Assembly (NCBI GenBank): GCA_023459335.1
Contig: JAEWUO010000038.1
Coordinates: 1 to 64,000 of the forward strand
Length of the DNA stretch: 64,000 nt
Direction: 5' to 3'
Origin: Bacillota bacterium
GTDB lineage: Bacteria > Bacillota > Clostridia > Christensenellales > CAG-138
A program made the translations under genes and the position numbers. A model generated the notes under the pieces. It made no database searches. It was not told the origin of the DNA and saw only the letters and a list, made by a program, of their open reading frames with translations. Positions 43,987-53,687 of the stretch are shown piece by piece; position 1 is the first letter of the stretch, and every line of letters begins with the position of its first letter.

Positions 43987-45534
43987 ATGTTGACAGACCA
44001 AATTCAGCACCTGATTGCCATCGTCGCGTACATGGCGGTCGTCATTGTCATCGGCGTGGTATTCGCCAAGCGCGCGAACAAGGACACGGAATCGTATTTC
44101 CTCGGTGGACGCACGCTCGGTCCGTGGGTTTCCGCTTTCAGCGCGGAAGCCTCCGATATGTCCGGCTGGCTCCTGATGGGTCTTCCCGGTCTCGCATACT
44201 GGAGCGGACTTGCCAGCGCGGGCTGGACGGCGATCGGCCTCGCCGTCGGCACCTACCTCAACTGGCTCATCGTTTCCAAGCGGCTGCGCCGCTACAGCGT
44301 CGCCGTGGATGCGATCACGATTCCGGACTTTTTCTCCAAGCGTTTCCACGAGAAAAAGCGTATCCTGCTCACCATCGCTTCCGTTATGATCATCGTCTTT
44401 TTCACGCCGTACGCGGGAAGCTGCCTTATGGCCTGCGGCAAGCTGTTCAGCCAGCTTTTCGCGGTGGACTATAACATGATGGTAATCGTCGCGGCGCTGT
44501 TCGTGCTCACCTATACGTTCCTGGGCGGATTTCTTGCGGAAAGCACCTCCGACTTCATGCAGGCCGTGGTTATGATTGCGGCTCTTGTACTCGTCGTCGT
44601 GCTCGGCGTCTCCGCCGCGGGCGGGCTGCCGGCGGTCATTGAAAACGCAAAGAGCATCCCCGGGTTTTTAAGCTTCGTCACCTCCGCAAACCCGACGGGC
44701 GAATCCGCAAACGGTGTCGCGCTCTTTGGCGAGGCGAGCAAGTATACCGGCCTCGCCGTCGCCTCCGCCATGGCCTGGGGACTTGGGTACTTCGGCATGC
44801 CGCAGGTGCTGCTCCGCTTTATGGGCATCCGCTCGGAGCATGAACTGACGCGTTCGCGCAGGATTGCGACGGTTTGGGTCGTCATCTCGCTCGCGACCGC
44901 CGTAGCGATTGGTATCATCGGCCGCGTGCTCTTTTCAGGCGCGTATATGGTTTATGGTTCCGGCAACACGGAGAACATCTTCATCCTGATGGCGACCAAG
45001 ATGCTGCCGCCGCTGCTGGCAGGGCTCGTCTGCGCGGGCATCCTGGCCGCGGCGATCAGTTCTTCGGACTCCTATCTGCTCATCTCCGCCTCCGCCGTCT
45101 CCAAAAACGTCTGGCAGGGTTTGATCCGGAAAAACGCAAGCGAGAAAGAAACCATGTGGGTTTCCCGCATTGTATTGATACTCATCACCGTTTTCGCCGT
45201 CTTTGTCGCAACCGGAAAGAACAAGGTTATCTTCACCATCGTGGACTTCGCCTGGGCGGGGTTCGGTGCGGCATTCGGCCCGCTGATGCTGTTCTCGCTC
45301 TTCTGGAAACGCATCACCTATGCCGGCGCCATCGCGGGTATGGTCGCGGGCGGAGCGATGGTGTTCGTATGGAACTTCTTTATCAGCAAATTGGGCGGCG
45401 TTTGGGGAATCTATGAGCTTCTGCCCGCGTTTCTCTTCTCCTGCGTTGCGATCGTCGCCGTTTCACTGCTGACAAAAAGGCCGGAAGAAGCGGTCCTGCG
45501 GGAATTCGACTTGGTCAGCAAGAAAACCGCTTAA
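43987..45534 (+). CDS. putP: sodium/solute symporter, PutP-like (proline)
   Basis: 515 residues, about 13 helices. SSS-family signature: YFLGGRTLGPWVSAFSAEASDMSGWLLMGLPG, in which SAEASDMSGWL is the PutP-type sodium/proline site, and GYFGMPQVLLRFMGIRS later. It imports proline (or a close solute) with Na+. AGCAGG precedes the ATG. It would use the sodium gradient that decarboxylase-type pumps such as OadB can make. Proline specificity is by resemblance only. Confidence 0.9.
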   Translation: MLTDQIQHLIAIVAYMAVVIVIGVVFAKRANKDTESYFLGGRTLGPWVSAFSAEASDMSGWLLMGLPGLAYWSGLASAGWTAIGLAVGTYLNWLIVSKRLRRYSVAVDAITIPDFFSKRFHEKKRILLTIASVMIIVFFTPYAGSCLMACGKLFSQLFAVDYNMMVIVAALFVLTYTFLGGFLAESTSDFMQAVVMIAALVLVVVLGVSAAGGLPAVIENAKSIPGFLSFVTSANPTGESANGVALFGEASKYTGLAVASAMAWGLGYFGMPQVLLRFMGIRSEHELTRSRRIATVWVVISLATAVAIGIIGRVLFSGAYMVYGSGNTENIFILMATKMLPPLLAGLVCAGILAAAISSSDSYLLISASAVSKNVWQGLIRKNASEKETMWVSRIVLILITVFAVFVATGKNKVIFTIVDFAWAGFGAAFGPLMLFSLFWKRITYAGAIAGMVAGGAMVFVWNFFISKLGGVWGIYELLPAFLFSCVAIVAVSLLTKRPEEAVLREFDLVSKKTA

Positions 45535-45557
45535 ATGAAATATCGTCTCCGCTCAGG

Positions 45558-45584
45558 GCGCCGCTTTATCATGAGCGGCGCTTT
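45558..45584 (+). terminator. terminator of the symporter gene
   Basis: GCGCCGCT (45558-45565), 8-nt loop, AGCGGCGC (45574-45581), then TTTG. Confidence 0.7.
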
Positions 45585-45623
45585 GCTCTATCGGAGGGAT
45601 CGACGTGTTTTCGGGCGGAGAGA

Positions 45624-45652
45624 TTGCGCGTTTCTCCGATTTTGGGTATACT
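45624..45652 (+). promoter_or_regulatory. promoter of the MraY-like gene
   Basis: TTGCGC (45624-45629), 17 bp, TATACT (45647-45652). The start site near 45659 rules out the earlier in-frame ATG at 45605. Confidence 0.7.
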
Positions 45653-45679
45653 GATGCTATTCTGGGTGGGAGAAAACGC

Positions 45680-46651
45680 ATGTTCTACGAGATTTTTCCG
45701 ATTTATTACGATCTTAGCTGGGTGCTCGTCAGCGTGTTTCTGACGTTTATCCTAACATTTTTCGCCATCAAGATCGGCATCGACCGACTGCCAAAGGATC
45801 AGGGGCGCAAATACGCGGTCAACGGCGAGCTCTCCAAGGGTAAGCCGCGCGGCGCGGGACTGATTTTCAGCCTCTGCTGCTTTTTCGTTTTTCTCGTGTT
45901 CGTTCCGTTTCACTGGGAATATCTGATCTATTACGCGCTGTTTGCGCTGTCCATGCTTTTCGGCTATTTTGACGACCGCAGCAAGCGCTCCTGGGGCGAA
46001 CTGAAAAAAGGACTTCTGGATTTGGCAATCTGTCTTGCCGCGTCGCTTACCTATATGATCTTTAACAAGTCGCACAGCCTCTCTCTCTTTGGCTGGACGC
46101 TCGTGCTGCCTCAGTGGCTGTTCCTGCTGGCCGCGACGTTCGTGCTCTGGATTTCGATCAATTTCACGAACTGCACCGACGGTGTGGACGGCCTTTTAGG
46201 CACGGTATCGATCCTCTCGCTCGGCACCCTTGCCGCCGTGTTTCTCCTGCTTGGCGAGTCGCTGGGCCTGATACAGCTGTGCCTCGTGTTCATTTCGGCG
46301 CTCCTGGCATATCTCGTTTTCAACGCGTCGCCGAGCCGGATCATCATGGGGGACGCGGGCTCGCGCACGATCGGCATTTTCCTCGGCGTCATGGCGCTCA
46401 AGACGCACAACCTACTCTTTCTTATCCCTGCCGCGCTGGTGATTCTCCTCGACGGCGGAATCGGCCTGTTCAAGCTGCTTTTCATCCGCCTCACGAAGAA
46501 GAAAGACTTCCTCAAATCCGTCCGCACGCCGCTGCACGATCACGCCCGCTTTAAGTGGAGCTGGTCGGATACGCAGGTCGGCTACCGCTTCGCGATCATA
46601 CAGATCGTCGTCAGCGGACTTTGCATCGCTGTGCTGATGCTGCGAAAGTGA
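45680..46651 (+). CDS. MraY-like phospho-sugar transferase (glycosyltransferase family 4)
   Basis: 323 residues from the ATG at 45680 (GGGAG eight bases upstream). About ten helices. MraY-type motifs: FGYFDDRSKRSWGELKKG, NFTNCTDGVDGLLG, PSRIIMGDAGSRTIG and the cytosolic RTPLHDHARFKWSWSDTQV, which resembles the PLHHHFE-GWSE loop of MraY rather than the WecA pattern. It transfers a phospho-sugar to undecaprenyl phosphate. It stands outside any mur/dcw cluster, so it may be a paralogue for a cell-wall polymer or the only MraY, displaced. Confidence 0.87.
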   Translation: MFYEIFPIYYDLSWVLVSVFLTFILTFFAIKIGIDRLPKDQGRKYAVNGELSKGKPRGAGLIFSLCCFFVFLVFVPFHWEYLIYYALFALSMLFGYFDDRSKRSWGELKKGLLDLAICLAASLTYMIFNKSHSLSLFGWTLVLPQWLFLLAATFVLWISINFTNCTDGVDGLLGTVSILSLGTLAAVFLLLGESLGLIQLCLVFISALLAYLVFNASPSRIIMGDAGSRTIGIFLGVMALKTHNLLFLIPAALVILLDGGIGLFKLLFIRLTKKKDFLKSVRTPLHDHARFKWSWSDTQVGYRFAIIQIVVSGLCIAVLMLRK

Positions 46652-46674
46652 ACCTGAAACCGCATGATCCGGAA

Positions 46675-46703
46675 AAATCGAGCCGCTCCTAAAGGAGCGG
46701 CTC
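46675..46703 (-). terminator. terminator of the tubulin/actin operon
   Basis: Minus strand: GAGCCGCTCC (46703-46694), loop TTTA, GGAGCGGCTC (46689-46680), then GATTTTTC. A perfect 10-bp stem between convergent genes. Confidence 0.85.
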
Positions 46704-46739
46704 ATGTTCGTTGCTGCGTTTCGTTCGCGGGATAAGCGC

Positions 46740-48200
46740 CTATACGCCGCGGACAAGTTTGCCCTGCGAATGGAACGAGAAATAGATTTTATCTCTCACG
46801 TTCATTATGGCGAGCAGTTCGATCCGATAGTATGTCACCGATCGGTCTTCCGTAATCTGATAGAACTTACCGTTGTGATCTTCGGACGCTCGCGCGTCGT
46901 TGAACGACGGAATGAGATACGCCTTGTCGTCGGACGCGGATCGCATCAGGCAGGCGAGTGTGGAGTTCTTAAACCTGTCCTCAATCCAGACGTCCCGTCC
47001 GGTTGGACTCGTCTGCAGCAGTTTCGCGTGGAACCCCGCCTGGTCGACCAATTTGAACCATTCGTCCGCCGAAGCGATGCCCGCCAGCCGGTTTGCCAGC
47101 CCGATTAAGTCGGGCTGCGCTCCATCCGGAAGTGAAATCTTAATCTTCGGTTCCTCATTTTTGCTGGTCTGCAGGTTCGAATCATCCGGAGGTTCGTTCG
47201 GCTGCGCGATCCTTTGTTCCTTTCCGGATTCGCCGCCGAAGATTTGTTTGAGCTGCTCGCCGCTGGGAAGCGTTTTCATTCCGGTGTCCAGGCTGCTTGC
47301 GATTCGCGGCAAGGCATCCGTATTCCTGCTGATGCTCCCTAAGGATTTGCCGGTTTCATTTGCATTGGTTACCAGACTGTTCGAATTTTTCTTCCTGCCC
47401 GCTTCGGAAACGGCAATCCATCCTAAAAACGCCACACCCAGCACCAGCATCGCGCTTTTAAATATCAGATAGAGCAGCGAATCTTCGACGGTACTCGGTT
47501 GTGCGCCGCTGTTTTCGACATTCGGTTCCTCTTTGGCAGGCGGCGCGGAAGCGGGTGACTGACCGGCGTCTGCCGATCCGGCTTTCAGAATTTCAATCTG
47601 CGTATCCCGTTCCCAAATCGCCTGTGCGTCAGCTGCGTGGAGATCCATCAGCGCGGCGACGATCAGTCCCGTATCGATCCATACATGATCCGGAACCGAG
47701 GGCTCGATCGTCGGCGTCGGCTCGGGGGTTGGTGTCGGCACCGGCGTCGGTGTTGCGTTCGGGTCCGCGCTTTGTTCCGTTGCGGGGCTCTCCGCTGCAG
47801 GCGGCGTCTGCGCCTGGGGTCCGGTCTGATCGGCTGCGCTCGCGGCTGCCTCGCCTGGGCTTATGGTACTCCCGCTGTCCCAGCGAAGCGTCACCTTCGT
47901 CTTGCCGCCAAGATTGCCGCCGAGGATCGCATCGCCGCTGTCCCCCGCATACGTGTACAGCACCTGTACGCCGTACGCTTCGCTTCCTTTGACCGGCATA
48001 TAGGTCGCTTCCCCGCATTCGCCGGGGATGAGCGTGCCGATCACCTTTCCGTTATCGCCGTATACGTCGGTGGTTTTCGATATGCGTATCTCGATCGTCT
48101 GCGCGTCTTCCGCAAGAGCGCCATGCAGCGCGGGGATACAGAGCGCGAGAACGGACGCCAGCCCTATGACATATGCCAAAGGCTTTTTCCATCGTTTCAT
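46740..48200 (-). CDS. envelope-spanning protein with Pro/Thr-rich linker (fifth gene of the cytoskeletal operon)
   Basis: 486 residues from the ATG at 48200 (AAAGGGG upstream). A signal peptide (about 1-30) leads to a beta-rich outside domain (33-108), a Pro/Thr-rich linker (about 140-170, TPTPVPTPTPEPTPT) as used to cross the cell wall, another outside stretch, a second membrane helix (241-264, SLLYLIFKSAMLVLGVAFLG) and a ~220-residue cytoplasmic domain. This topology could tie cell-surface parts to the cytoplasmic tubulin-like and actin-like proteins encoded just upstream. No family recognised. Confidence 0.75.
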   Translation of the reverse strand: MKRWKKPLAYVIGLASVLALCIPALHGALAEDAQTIEIRISKTTDVYGDNGKVIGTLIPGECGEATYMPVKGSEAYGVQVLYTYAGDSGDAILGGNLGGKTKVTLRWDSGSTISPGEAAASAADQTGPQAQTPPAAESPATEQSADPNATPTPVPTPTPEPTPTIEPSVPDHVWIDTGLIVAALMDLHAADAQAIWERDTQIEILKAGSADAGQSPASAPPAKEEPNVENSGAQPSTVEDSLLYLIFKSAMLVLGVAFLGWIAVSEAGRKKNSNSLVTNANETGKSLGSISRNTDALPRIASSLDTGMKTLPSGEQLKQIFGGESGKEQRIAQPNEPPDDSNLQTSKNEEPKIKISLPDGAQPDLIGLANRLAGIASADEWFKLVDQAGFHAKLLQTSPTGRDVWIEDRFKNSTLACLMRSASDDKAYLIPSFNDARASEDHNGKFYQITEDRSVTYYRIELLAIMNVRDKIYFSFHSQGKLVRGV

Positions 48201-48204
48201 AACA

Positions 48205-51200
48205 TTACCCCTTTCCGCCGAGAACCTGCTTGTTCGTAATCTCGCCCATATAATGGCTGCTGATGATTTCGACCGCTCCGAGGAAGTAGCCCCAGTCTTT
48301 TTGCAGTTTTGCGATTGCGCTTCCGAGGCGGCTGTTCTCCAAAATCGACACGTCGTACTCTTCTTCGGCGAACGGCCATTCATAGGAGATGATTGCGCAT
48401 TCGCGATAGGTTTTCAGGAAATTCTCGAATTCTGTCCGATCGGTCGCGATGTCCTTTCTTTCGTAGCGCAGGGAATGGTAGGTCGGCATGGAGGACGTCT
48501 GCTTGTTTTCCCTGTCGAAAAACACCTGCGTGGCGTCCGTTTGTTTCAAATCGTAGTATCCTTCGCTCAGCTCCAATAGCGAACCGTATGCGACCTCTTC
48601 CTTCGGCATGGCCGAAAAGAGGGAGCCGAACGCATTCCGTTCCATCTGCATGCCGACCGACTTCTGGAAGAGCTGATAGATGAAATATCTTGTCCTGTCC
48701 AATTCGGGGTCCAGCCAGCGCAGCATCTTCGATCCGTTTCCGGCAAACAGTATAGCAACTTTCAGATCCGGGCCCTTATCCTGCCGCAGCATCATTCCGG
48801 AGAGCCAGATCGTCGCGCCGAGGTAAAAAGCGATCCGTTTTTTCAGTTCCAGGAAGAGCAGGTCGCCCCTGGTTCCCGCGCAGTACTTCAAAAAAGCTTC
48901 GCCGAAATTCTCCGGCACGAGCGCCGCAGCCGGATGATCTGCTTCAAATGGGACGCGCAGGGCAAACAGGTCTTCTATCGTGCTGTTTCCGGTCGGGCCC
49001 GAAATATCGTCGATATATTCTCTCTGATTCGGTATGATTTTCTGTATGCTGTCGTCCGCGCGGTCCATCAGAAGCCGCAGTATTCTGTTTTCATCATGGC
49101 GCAGTTTGTCGAGCAGTACTTTCCGCGCGCCAAACCCCAGCGAGGTGGAGTATAGGCTATGCTCCAGCTTTTGATTGTTCAGGCTGATGAAGATATCCGT
49201 CGATCCGCCGCCGATGTCGATCGTGTAATAGTTCTGGCTCATTCTGTCCTGATGCACCGCGAAACGGAACACCGCCTCGCTCTCCGTAATGGAGTCGACC
49301 AGCGTTTCCTGCGCATACGTTTGTTTTGCGGCGTGATTTGCCGTTTTGGGCGGGAGCACCAGCAGCCCGGTCGTGGAACAGACCACCCTTAACATCTCGT
49401 TGAGCGCGTCGTAAAATGTTTCTCTCGTCGCGTCCTCAAACGAAAGCGGATAAGACGCGGTAACGGCGATTTTTCCGCAGCGCCGGCTGCGCGCTTCCAG
49501 CGCGATCATCTCCAGAATCTGCGCGAGCATGGCTCGGATCCGGTGCTGATCTTCCGGATCGGCATGCGCCCATTTCAAGTTCGCCCAGATTTTCGGCCAG
49601 TGTTCCACCTTGCGCTGGACCGCAAAATTGCGGAAATAGATCCAGCTGTCGCGCAGAAAACTCCGCGCTTCGTTGGTGTTCATCGCGTCCGCAAGGATCG
49701 ACTGCATCGGCACGCAGGAAGGATAAAACGCCGACAAATCACTGTCATTTTGGATCTCTTCGAACGACGCGGTCTTCAATGCCTCGCTTTTCCTGTTCAA
49801 AGTGGCGCGTTCGATCGGCGTGGGGAGCGGCGGGAAAAAGTATTTTTCCATGCGGGAGGTTTCCCATCCTTCCGAATTGAGCGTATTGATCAAAGGGAAG
49901 CTCCAGAGATTCATGCCGGAAATCCGCTTCGGTTCGGTTTCCTCAAGGCCGCCGTACAGCGTTGTGGAGGACGTGCCGAAATCGATGGAAGCGCGGTAAA
50001 CCCGCGAATCGTCCCCGGCTGGCACCTCCTGCCGTTCGCGGATTAAGAAATATCCGATCTGTGTCCGGTTTTTCAAAAGTACGCAGCAATCCGGGGCATA
50101 CGTCAGTTTGTAATACGTGATCGAGCCTTCGATCCCATCGCGCTGCTCATAGGTTTTCGCCTTGTATTCCGGCCTTTTTTTCAGCGGCTCGACCCGGTAA
50201 TGATTGCTCTCGTAACAGAACATGAAATAGTCGGTCCACTCCGCGATTTTTTGCCGCGGCCAGATTCCCGCGGAACAGAGGTTCCTCCAGTAGTCGCTGT
50301 CGATCTCGTCTGCCGAATAGGTTTTGGAAAAACGGATACTCCCCAGCGACACGCTTACGGTAATCTTCGTCAGTTCCAGAGTCTTCGCGTTGTATTCGCA
50401 GTCGATGGCATAGGCCGGCTTGCAGTCCAGATTATTTTGCCAGAGCTGCCAGAATGTCTCTGTCACCGGCATGGCGATGAAATAGTGCGCATAATCTCCG
50501 TTCGCCTTATGCTGGGTAAAGATACTCTGCCCGGCGATGCCGCCTGCGAGCTTGTGCGTGTCGGGGATGACATCGATTGCGGAGTTTAACTCGATCGGCG
50601 CATAGAAAACGCGATCCAAAAAAATCTGGAGCCTGTTTGGCACGCGCGCGCCCCACAGCCGCGTTCCCGTACGCTGCGTTTCAGTGGCAAAGAAAGCCGA
50701 GACCGTCGGCATATTCGCTTGCTTAAGGCTGTACGCATCGCTCAGCGCGTTTTCATACGATTCCAGAAGATCCTTGTTCTGCGTATCCGGCGCCTGCGCG
50801 CGATACATCGTCAGCCATTCCTTCAGTAAAAGCGCGTGGACCGGCAGCATCGCATAGGAGCGCGCTTCGTTTGCTTTACCGAGCATAAACGGAACGTAAC
50901 CGCCGCTCTCCTTCACAACCGGAGAGTAGACCATATCCTCCGTCAGAAAGGGGATTCTGCCCGGATATATGGCACGAAGGTTTTGCCAGGCGTCTTTCGC
51001 CGGAACAAGGTGCACCGTTGGCGACGACATGGCGATCGGGTATTCGCGTCCGTCGTGCTCGATATAATAGAGTTCCATTTCATTCCATGTTTTATTATTC
51101 GGCCGCATGCTGTACGCTGCGCTCAGAAAAGCGTTATTCGCTTTTTTTTCGTCCAGATCGATCTGTTTGGACAGCAGCGAGATACCGTACGACTCCGCCA

Positions 51201-51483
51201 GAACGACAATGGCGATCATCGCGCGCCATTCCCGCCGCGCGATCGATTCATACTCTACATAACTCGGATCCAGCGCCGTGTTCAGCAGAAGCATGTCGAA
51301 TAGCCGGTGCTGGCTCCAGACGTCCGGCACCGAGCTGATGCGCTGAAAATCGGTCTGCGGCGGGCGTTTCTCTTTCTTCGCGGCAGTGATCTGGAGTTCC
51401 TGCCCGATGTCATGGAGCTTTTTCTCGTCGCCGCTGAGTTCGCTTTCGTTCGGATGAGAAGGAAACCAATGATAAAACGACAT
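48205..51483 (-). CDS. large protein with Hsp70/actin-type ATPase core, SrfB-like
   Basis: 1092 residues. GGAGG six bases before the ATG. The first ~490 residues are unrecognised. Then the three actin-fold nucleotide motifs appear in order: phosphate-1 SIDFGTSSTTLYGG (near 499), phosphate-2 TIDIGGGSTDIFISL (near 753) and adenosine LFAGNGSKMLRWL (near 911). The spacing and size resemble SrfB-type Hsp70-like proteins more than MreB, FtsA or DnaK. It starts one base after the stop of the tubulin-like gene, so the two are made together. Likely a cytoplasmic ATP-driven scaffold or filament; untested. Confidence 0.8.
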   Translation of the reverse strand: MSFYHWFPSHPNESELSGDEKKLHDIGQELQITAAKKEKRPPQTDFQRISSVPDVWSQHRLFDMLLLNTALDPSYVEYESIARREWRAMIAIVVLAESYGISLLSKQIDLDEKKANNAFLSAAYSMRPNNKTWNEMELYYIEHDGREYPIAMSSPTVHLVPAKDAWQNLRAIYPGRIPFLTEDMVYSPVVKESGGYVPFMLGKANEARSYAMLPVHALLLKEWLTMYRAQAPDTQNKDLLESYENALSDAYSLKQANMPTVSAFFATETQRTGTRLWGARVPNRLQIFLDRVFYAPIELNSAIDVIPDTHKLAGGIAGQSIFTQHKANGDYAHYFIAMPVTETFWQLWQNNLDCKPAYAIDCEYNAKTLELTKITVSVSLGSIRFSKTYSADEIDSDYWRNLCSAGIWPRQKIAEWTDYFMFCYESNHYRVEPLKKRPEYKAKTYEQRDGIEGSITYYKLTYAPDCCVLLKNRTQIGYFLIRERQEVPAGDDSRVYRASIDFGTSSTTLYGGLEETEPKRISGMNLWSFPLINTLNSEGWETSRMEKYFFPPLPTPIERATLNRKSEALKTASFEEIQNDSDLSAFYPSCVPMQSILADAMNTNEARSFLRDSWIYFRNFAVQRKVEHWPKIWANLKWAHADPEDQHRIRAMLAQILEMIALEARSRRCGKIAVTASYPLSFEDATRETFYDALNEMLRVVCSTTGLLVLPPKTANHAAKQTYAQETLVDSITESEAVFRFAVHQDRMSQNYYTIDIGGGSTDIFISLNNQKLEHSLYSTSLGFGARKVLLDKLRHDENRILRLLMDRADDSIQKIIPNQREYIDDISGPTGNSTIEDLFALRVPFEADHPAAALVPENFGEAFLKYCAGTRGDLLFLELKKRIAFYLGATIWLSGMMLRQDKGPDLKVAILFAGNGSKMLRWLDPELDRTRYFIYQLFQKSVGMQMERNAFGSLFSAMPKEEVAYGSLLELSEGYYDLKQTDATQVFFDRENKQTSSMPTYHSLRYERKDIATDRTEFENFLKTYRECAIISYEWPFAEEEYDVSILENSRLGSAIAKLQKDWGYFLGAVEIISSHYMGEITNKQVLGGKG

Positions 51484-51484
51484 A

Positions 51485-53092
51485 TTACGCCTCCGTGTTC
51501 CTGGTCGGTTGTTCTTTTTCGAGGCAGCATTCCATCAGCGAAGAGACAAAGTACTTCGTCGCCGAATCGGGATTGACGCGGATCGAATTCATCTTGGATG
51601 TGATGCCGGCGCAGGGAAGCCCGTTCAGATCGAAATCGGTACGCCCCAACGCAGCCTGCCGCGCAACGAAATCCGAGACATGCGGCTTATCCCTGTTCCG
51701 ATCCCCTTCGATCTGCAAGAGCCGGTGCAGTCCGTGGTGATCAAGCTCCTCGAGCCAGCGGAACATGCTTTCCGCAAACGCGATCGGCGCGCCGACGCCT
51801 TCCGCTCTGCTCTCGTAAAGTTCCTTCATGTTCTTCGGCTGACGCCAGACGGTACGGAACGCCTCGGGACGGTAGCGCCAGGAAATCTTCGTTTCCGCGC
51901 TGGTACGGTAATAGGAATCGATCATGAGGCAGAAGCGCTCCAGCCGGAGAATATAGTCCTTGACCGAGCGAACGCGCGTTTCTTTTGTAATTTCGTTCGC
52001 AACGGGAAACGCATCAAAACTTTCCATCGGAAATATCTGGTCGGCCGGGATCTCCTGTTCCGCGTCGTGGTTGATCCACTTCATGGGAACGGATACCTTG
52101 TGATTGATTCGGTTCGCCTGCGGAATGTCCCCCGAGAAATACCGGCAGATGCCGATCGCCGCCATGAGTTCCGCCGGCATGGAAGGATCGTTCTGTCCCT
52201 CGTTGTGGCCGCTGTTCCGGTCGAGGCGAACGGGATTCCACTCCCCGTTTTCGTTCTTTTTTTCCATCTGCCTGCGGTCGTCGCCGACAAACTGCGCAAA
52301 CTCCACTTCCTTTAGCACGTCCGAAGTTCCGTAATACTTCAGCGCCATCTTGCTGTTGATCGCAAACAGGCCGCTGTCCACGTCCGTATCCTGGCCGATG
52401 TCAAAATACGGCAGCATCAGCGTCAGCGCGACATGCGCCGCAAACGGGGAGTAAAATTTCACGCGCTCCTCTCTGCAGGCGCGGACGTATTTCTGCGCGA
52501 GCGTCGGCGTGCCGCTGGCGCCTGTTCCGCCGAATACGGAACCGGCAAACATGACGCGCAATTCGTCGCCGGTTCCGATATTCTGGAAGATCGTATGCCA
52601 AAATCCCGCCGTATCGCCCCAGTCTTGGTCAAAGCTCTCCGCCCAAAGAAGCGAACCGATCCGCGGACGTCCTTTGCAGCCGCGCCGCAGGTCCATCAGC
52701 CGATCGTCCCCGCCGAACAGCGCATGGTAAACCAGAGATTCCGTTTGATCGAGATCGCGGTCCCCGACGATGCCGTTGAGCGTGCTCCGGTCTTCGATTT
52801 CCGTGACGAGCGTGCGTGTCGTGTCGACGCCTTTTGGCTTCCAGTGCAGGTCCCCCACATGTTCGTCGATGATGACGGACATATACGGAATCGCTTCGTT
52901 CACGCTGCGGATCATCTCTTCCAGCTCAATCTTGTCGCTGCCTGTCACGATGTCCAGATCGACCAGCCGGATTTCCAGCAGATAATCATCCGCACATTTA
53001 TCGCTCAGAAACCCCGACGCCGTAAGCGCGACCACGGACTGCGCGACGCGCATACCCGTACCGCCGATCGCAACCAATACAAATTTCTTCAT
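51485..53092 (-). CDS. tubulin-like GTPase (Tubulin_2 type)
   Basis: 535 residues. The N-terminus is a Rossmann-type strand and glycine loop, FVLVAIGGTGMRVAQSV (4-20), and at 183-194 it has AGSVFGGTGASG, the tubulin/FtsZ signature (GGTGxG). The C-terminal ~300 residues are unlike FtsZ. It matches the size and motif order of the tubulin-like family seen in diverse bacteria beside vWA and Hsp70-like genes. It should bind GTP and may polymerise. It is not FtsZ: there is no dcw context and no FtsZ C-terminal tail. GGAG precedes the ATG. Confidence 0.82.
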   Translation of the reverse strand: MKKFVLVAIGGTGMRVAQSVVALTASGFLSDKCADDYLLEIRLVDLDIVTGSDKIELEEMIRSVNEAIPYMSVIIDEHVGDLHWKPKGVDTTRTLVTEIEDRSTLNGIVGDRDLDQTESLVYHALFGGDDRLMDLRRGCKGRPRIGSLLWAESFDQDWGDTAGFWHTIFQNIGTGDELRVMFAGSVFGGTGASGTPTLAQKYVRACREERVKFYSPFAAHVALTLMLPYFDIGQDTDVDSGLFAINSKMALKYYGTSDVLKEVEFAQFVGDDRRQMEKKNENGEWNPVRLDRNSGHNEGQNDPSMPAELMAAIGICRYFSGDIPQANRINHKVSVPMKWINHDAEQEIPADQIFPMESFDAFPVANEITKETRVRSVKDYILRLERFCLMIDSYYRTSAETKISWRYRPEAFRTVWRQPKNMKELYESRAEGVGAPIAFAESMFRWLEELDHHGLHRLLQIEGDRNRDKPHVSDFVARQAALGRTDFDLNGLPCAGITSKMNSIRVNPDSATKYFVSSLMECCLEKEQPTRNTEA

Positions 53093-53107
53093 TCTGATTC
53101 TCTCCTT

Positions 53108-53665
53108 CTATCGCGTCTTAGCCGAGCGCTTGATGCCGTCGTCGATTTTCCGCATGATCGGATCAAGCACCGCAACGTTGGTCGCCGGTGCGGCGCGCAT
53201 ACAGAAACTCCAGTACCATACGCCAGCGAGAGCAAAAACATAATACGGCGAGAGCATGCTCGCAACATAAAGCGGCGCGCTTGAGAGGTAGGTACCGATC
53301 ATCGGTTCCGATGAAATCTGGTATCTGAGCAGCACCATCGCCAGAACGCCGCATGCGATCAGCACGCAATTCAACCAGCTTTGAAGTACGTTTCTGCGGT
53401 GCAGGAAATAACCCGCGTCCCCTCGCTTTTCATTCACGATGAAGAAGATCAGGTTCAAAAGAAGGAGCGCGGCGATGCCCGCCACATGGCACCACATCAG
53501 CGCCGCCTGATATTGCATGGCGACCGATTCCGCGTCGTCCGTCATGAAAAAGGCATTCAGCACCAGTTCTTTCAGCAGCAGCGGCGGCAGCGCCGCCAGC
53601 AGCAGCGCCAGCGCGATCATCGGTATGATCCGCAGCGCGATTCGCTTTCCTCTTGTCGCTTTCAT
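53108..53665 (-). CDS. four-helix membrane protein of the cytoskeletal operon
   Basis: 185 residues with four membrane helices (about 10-32, 55-77, 95-113 and 128-152) and a short basic tail (MRKIDDGIKRSAKTR) inside. GGAGG before the ATG. It lies 22 bp after the vWA lipoprotein gene and 15 bp before the tubulin-like gene. No family recognised; it may be the membrane base joining the surface lipoprotein to the cytoplasmic parts. Confidence 0.75.
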   Translation of the reverse strand: MKATRGKRIALRIIPMIALALLLAALPPLLLKELVLNAFFMTDDAESVAMQYQAALMWCHVAGIAALLLLNLIFFIVNEKRGDAGYFLHRRNVLQSWLNCVLIACGVLAMVLLRYQISSEPMIGTYLSSAPLYVASMLSPYYVFALAGVWYWSFCMRAAPATNVAVLDPIMRKIDDGIKRSAKTR

Positions 53666-53687
53666 CTGTTTACCCTCCTATCGAATC

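Noticed and set aside
51485..53092. FtsZ
   Set aside because: Only the N-terminal glycine loops agree; length, C-terminus and neighbours differ from FtsZ.
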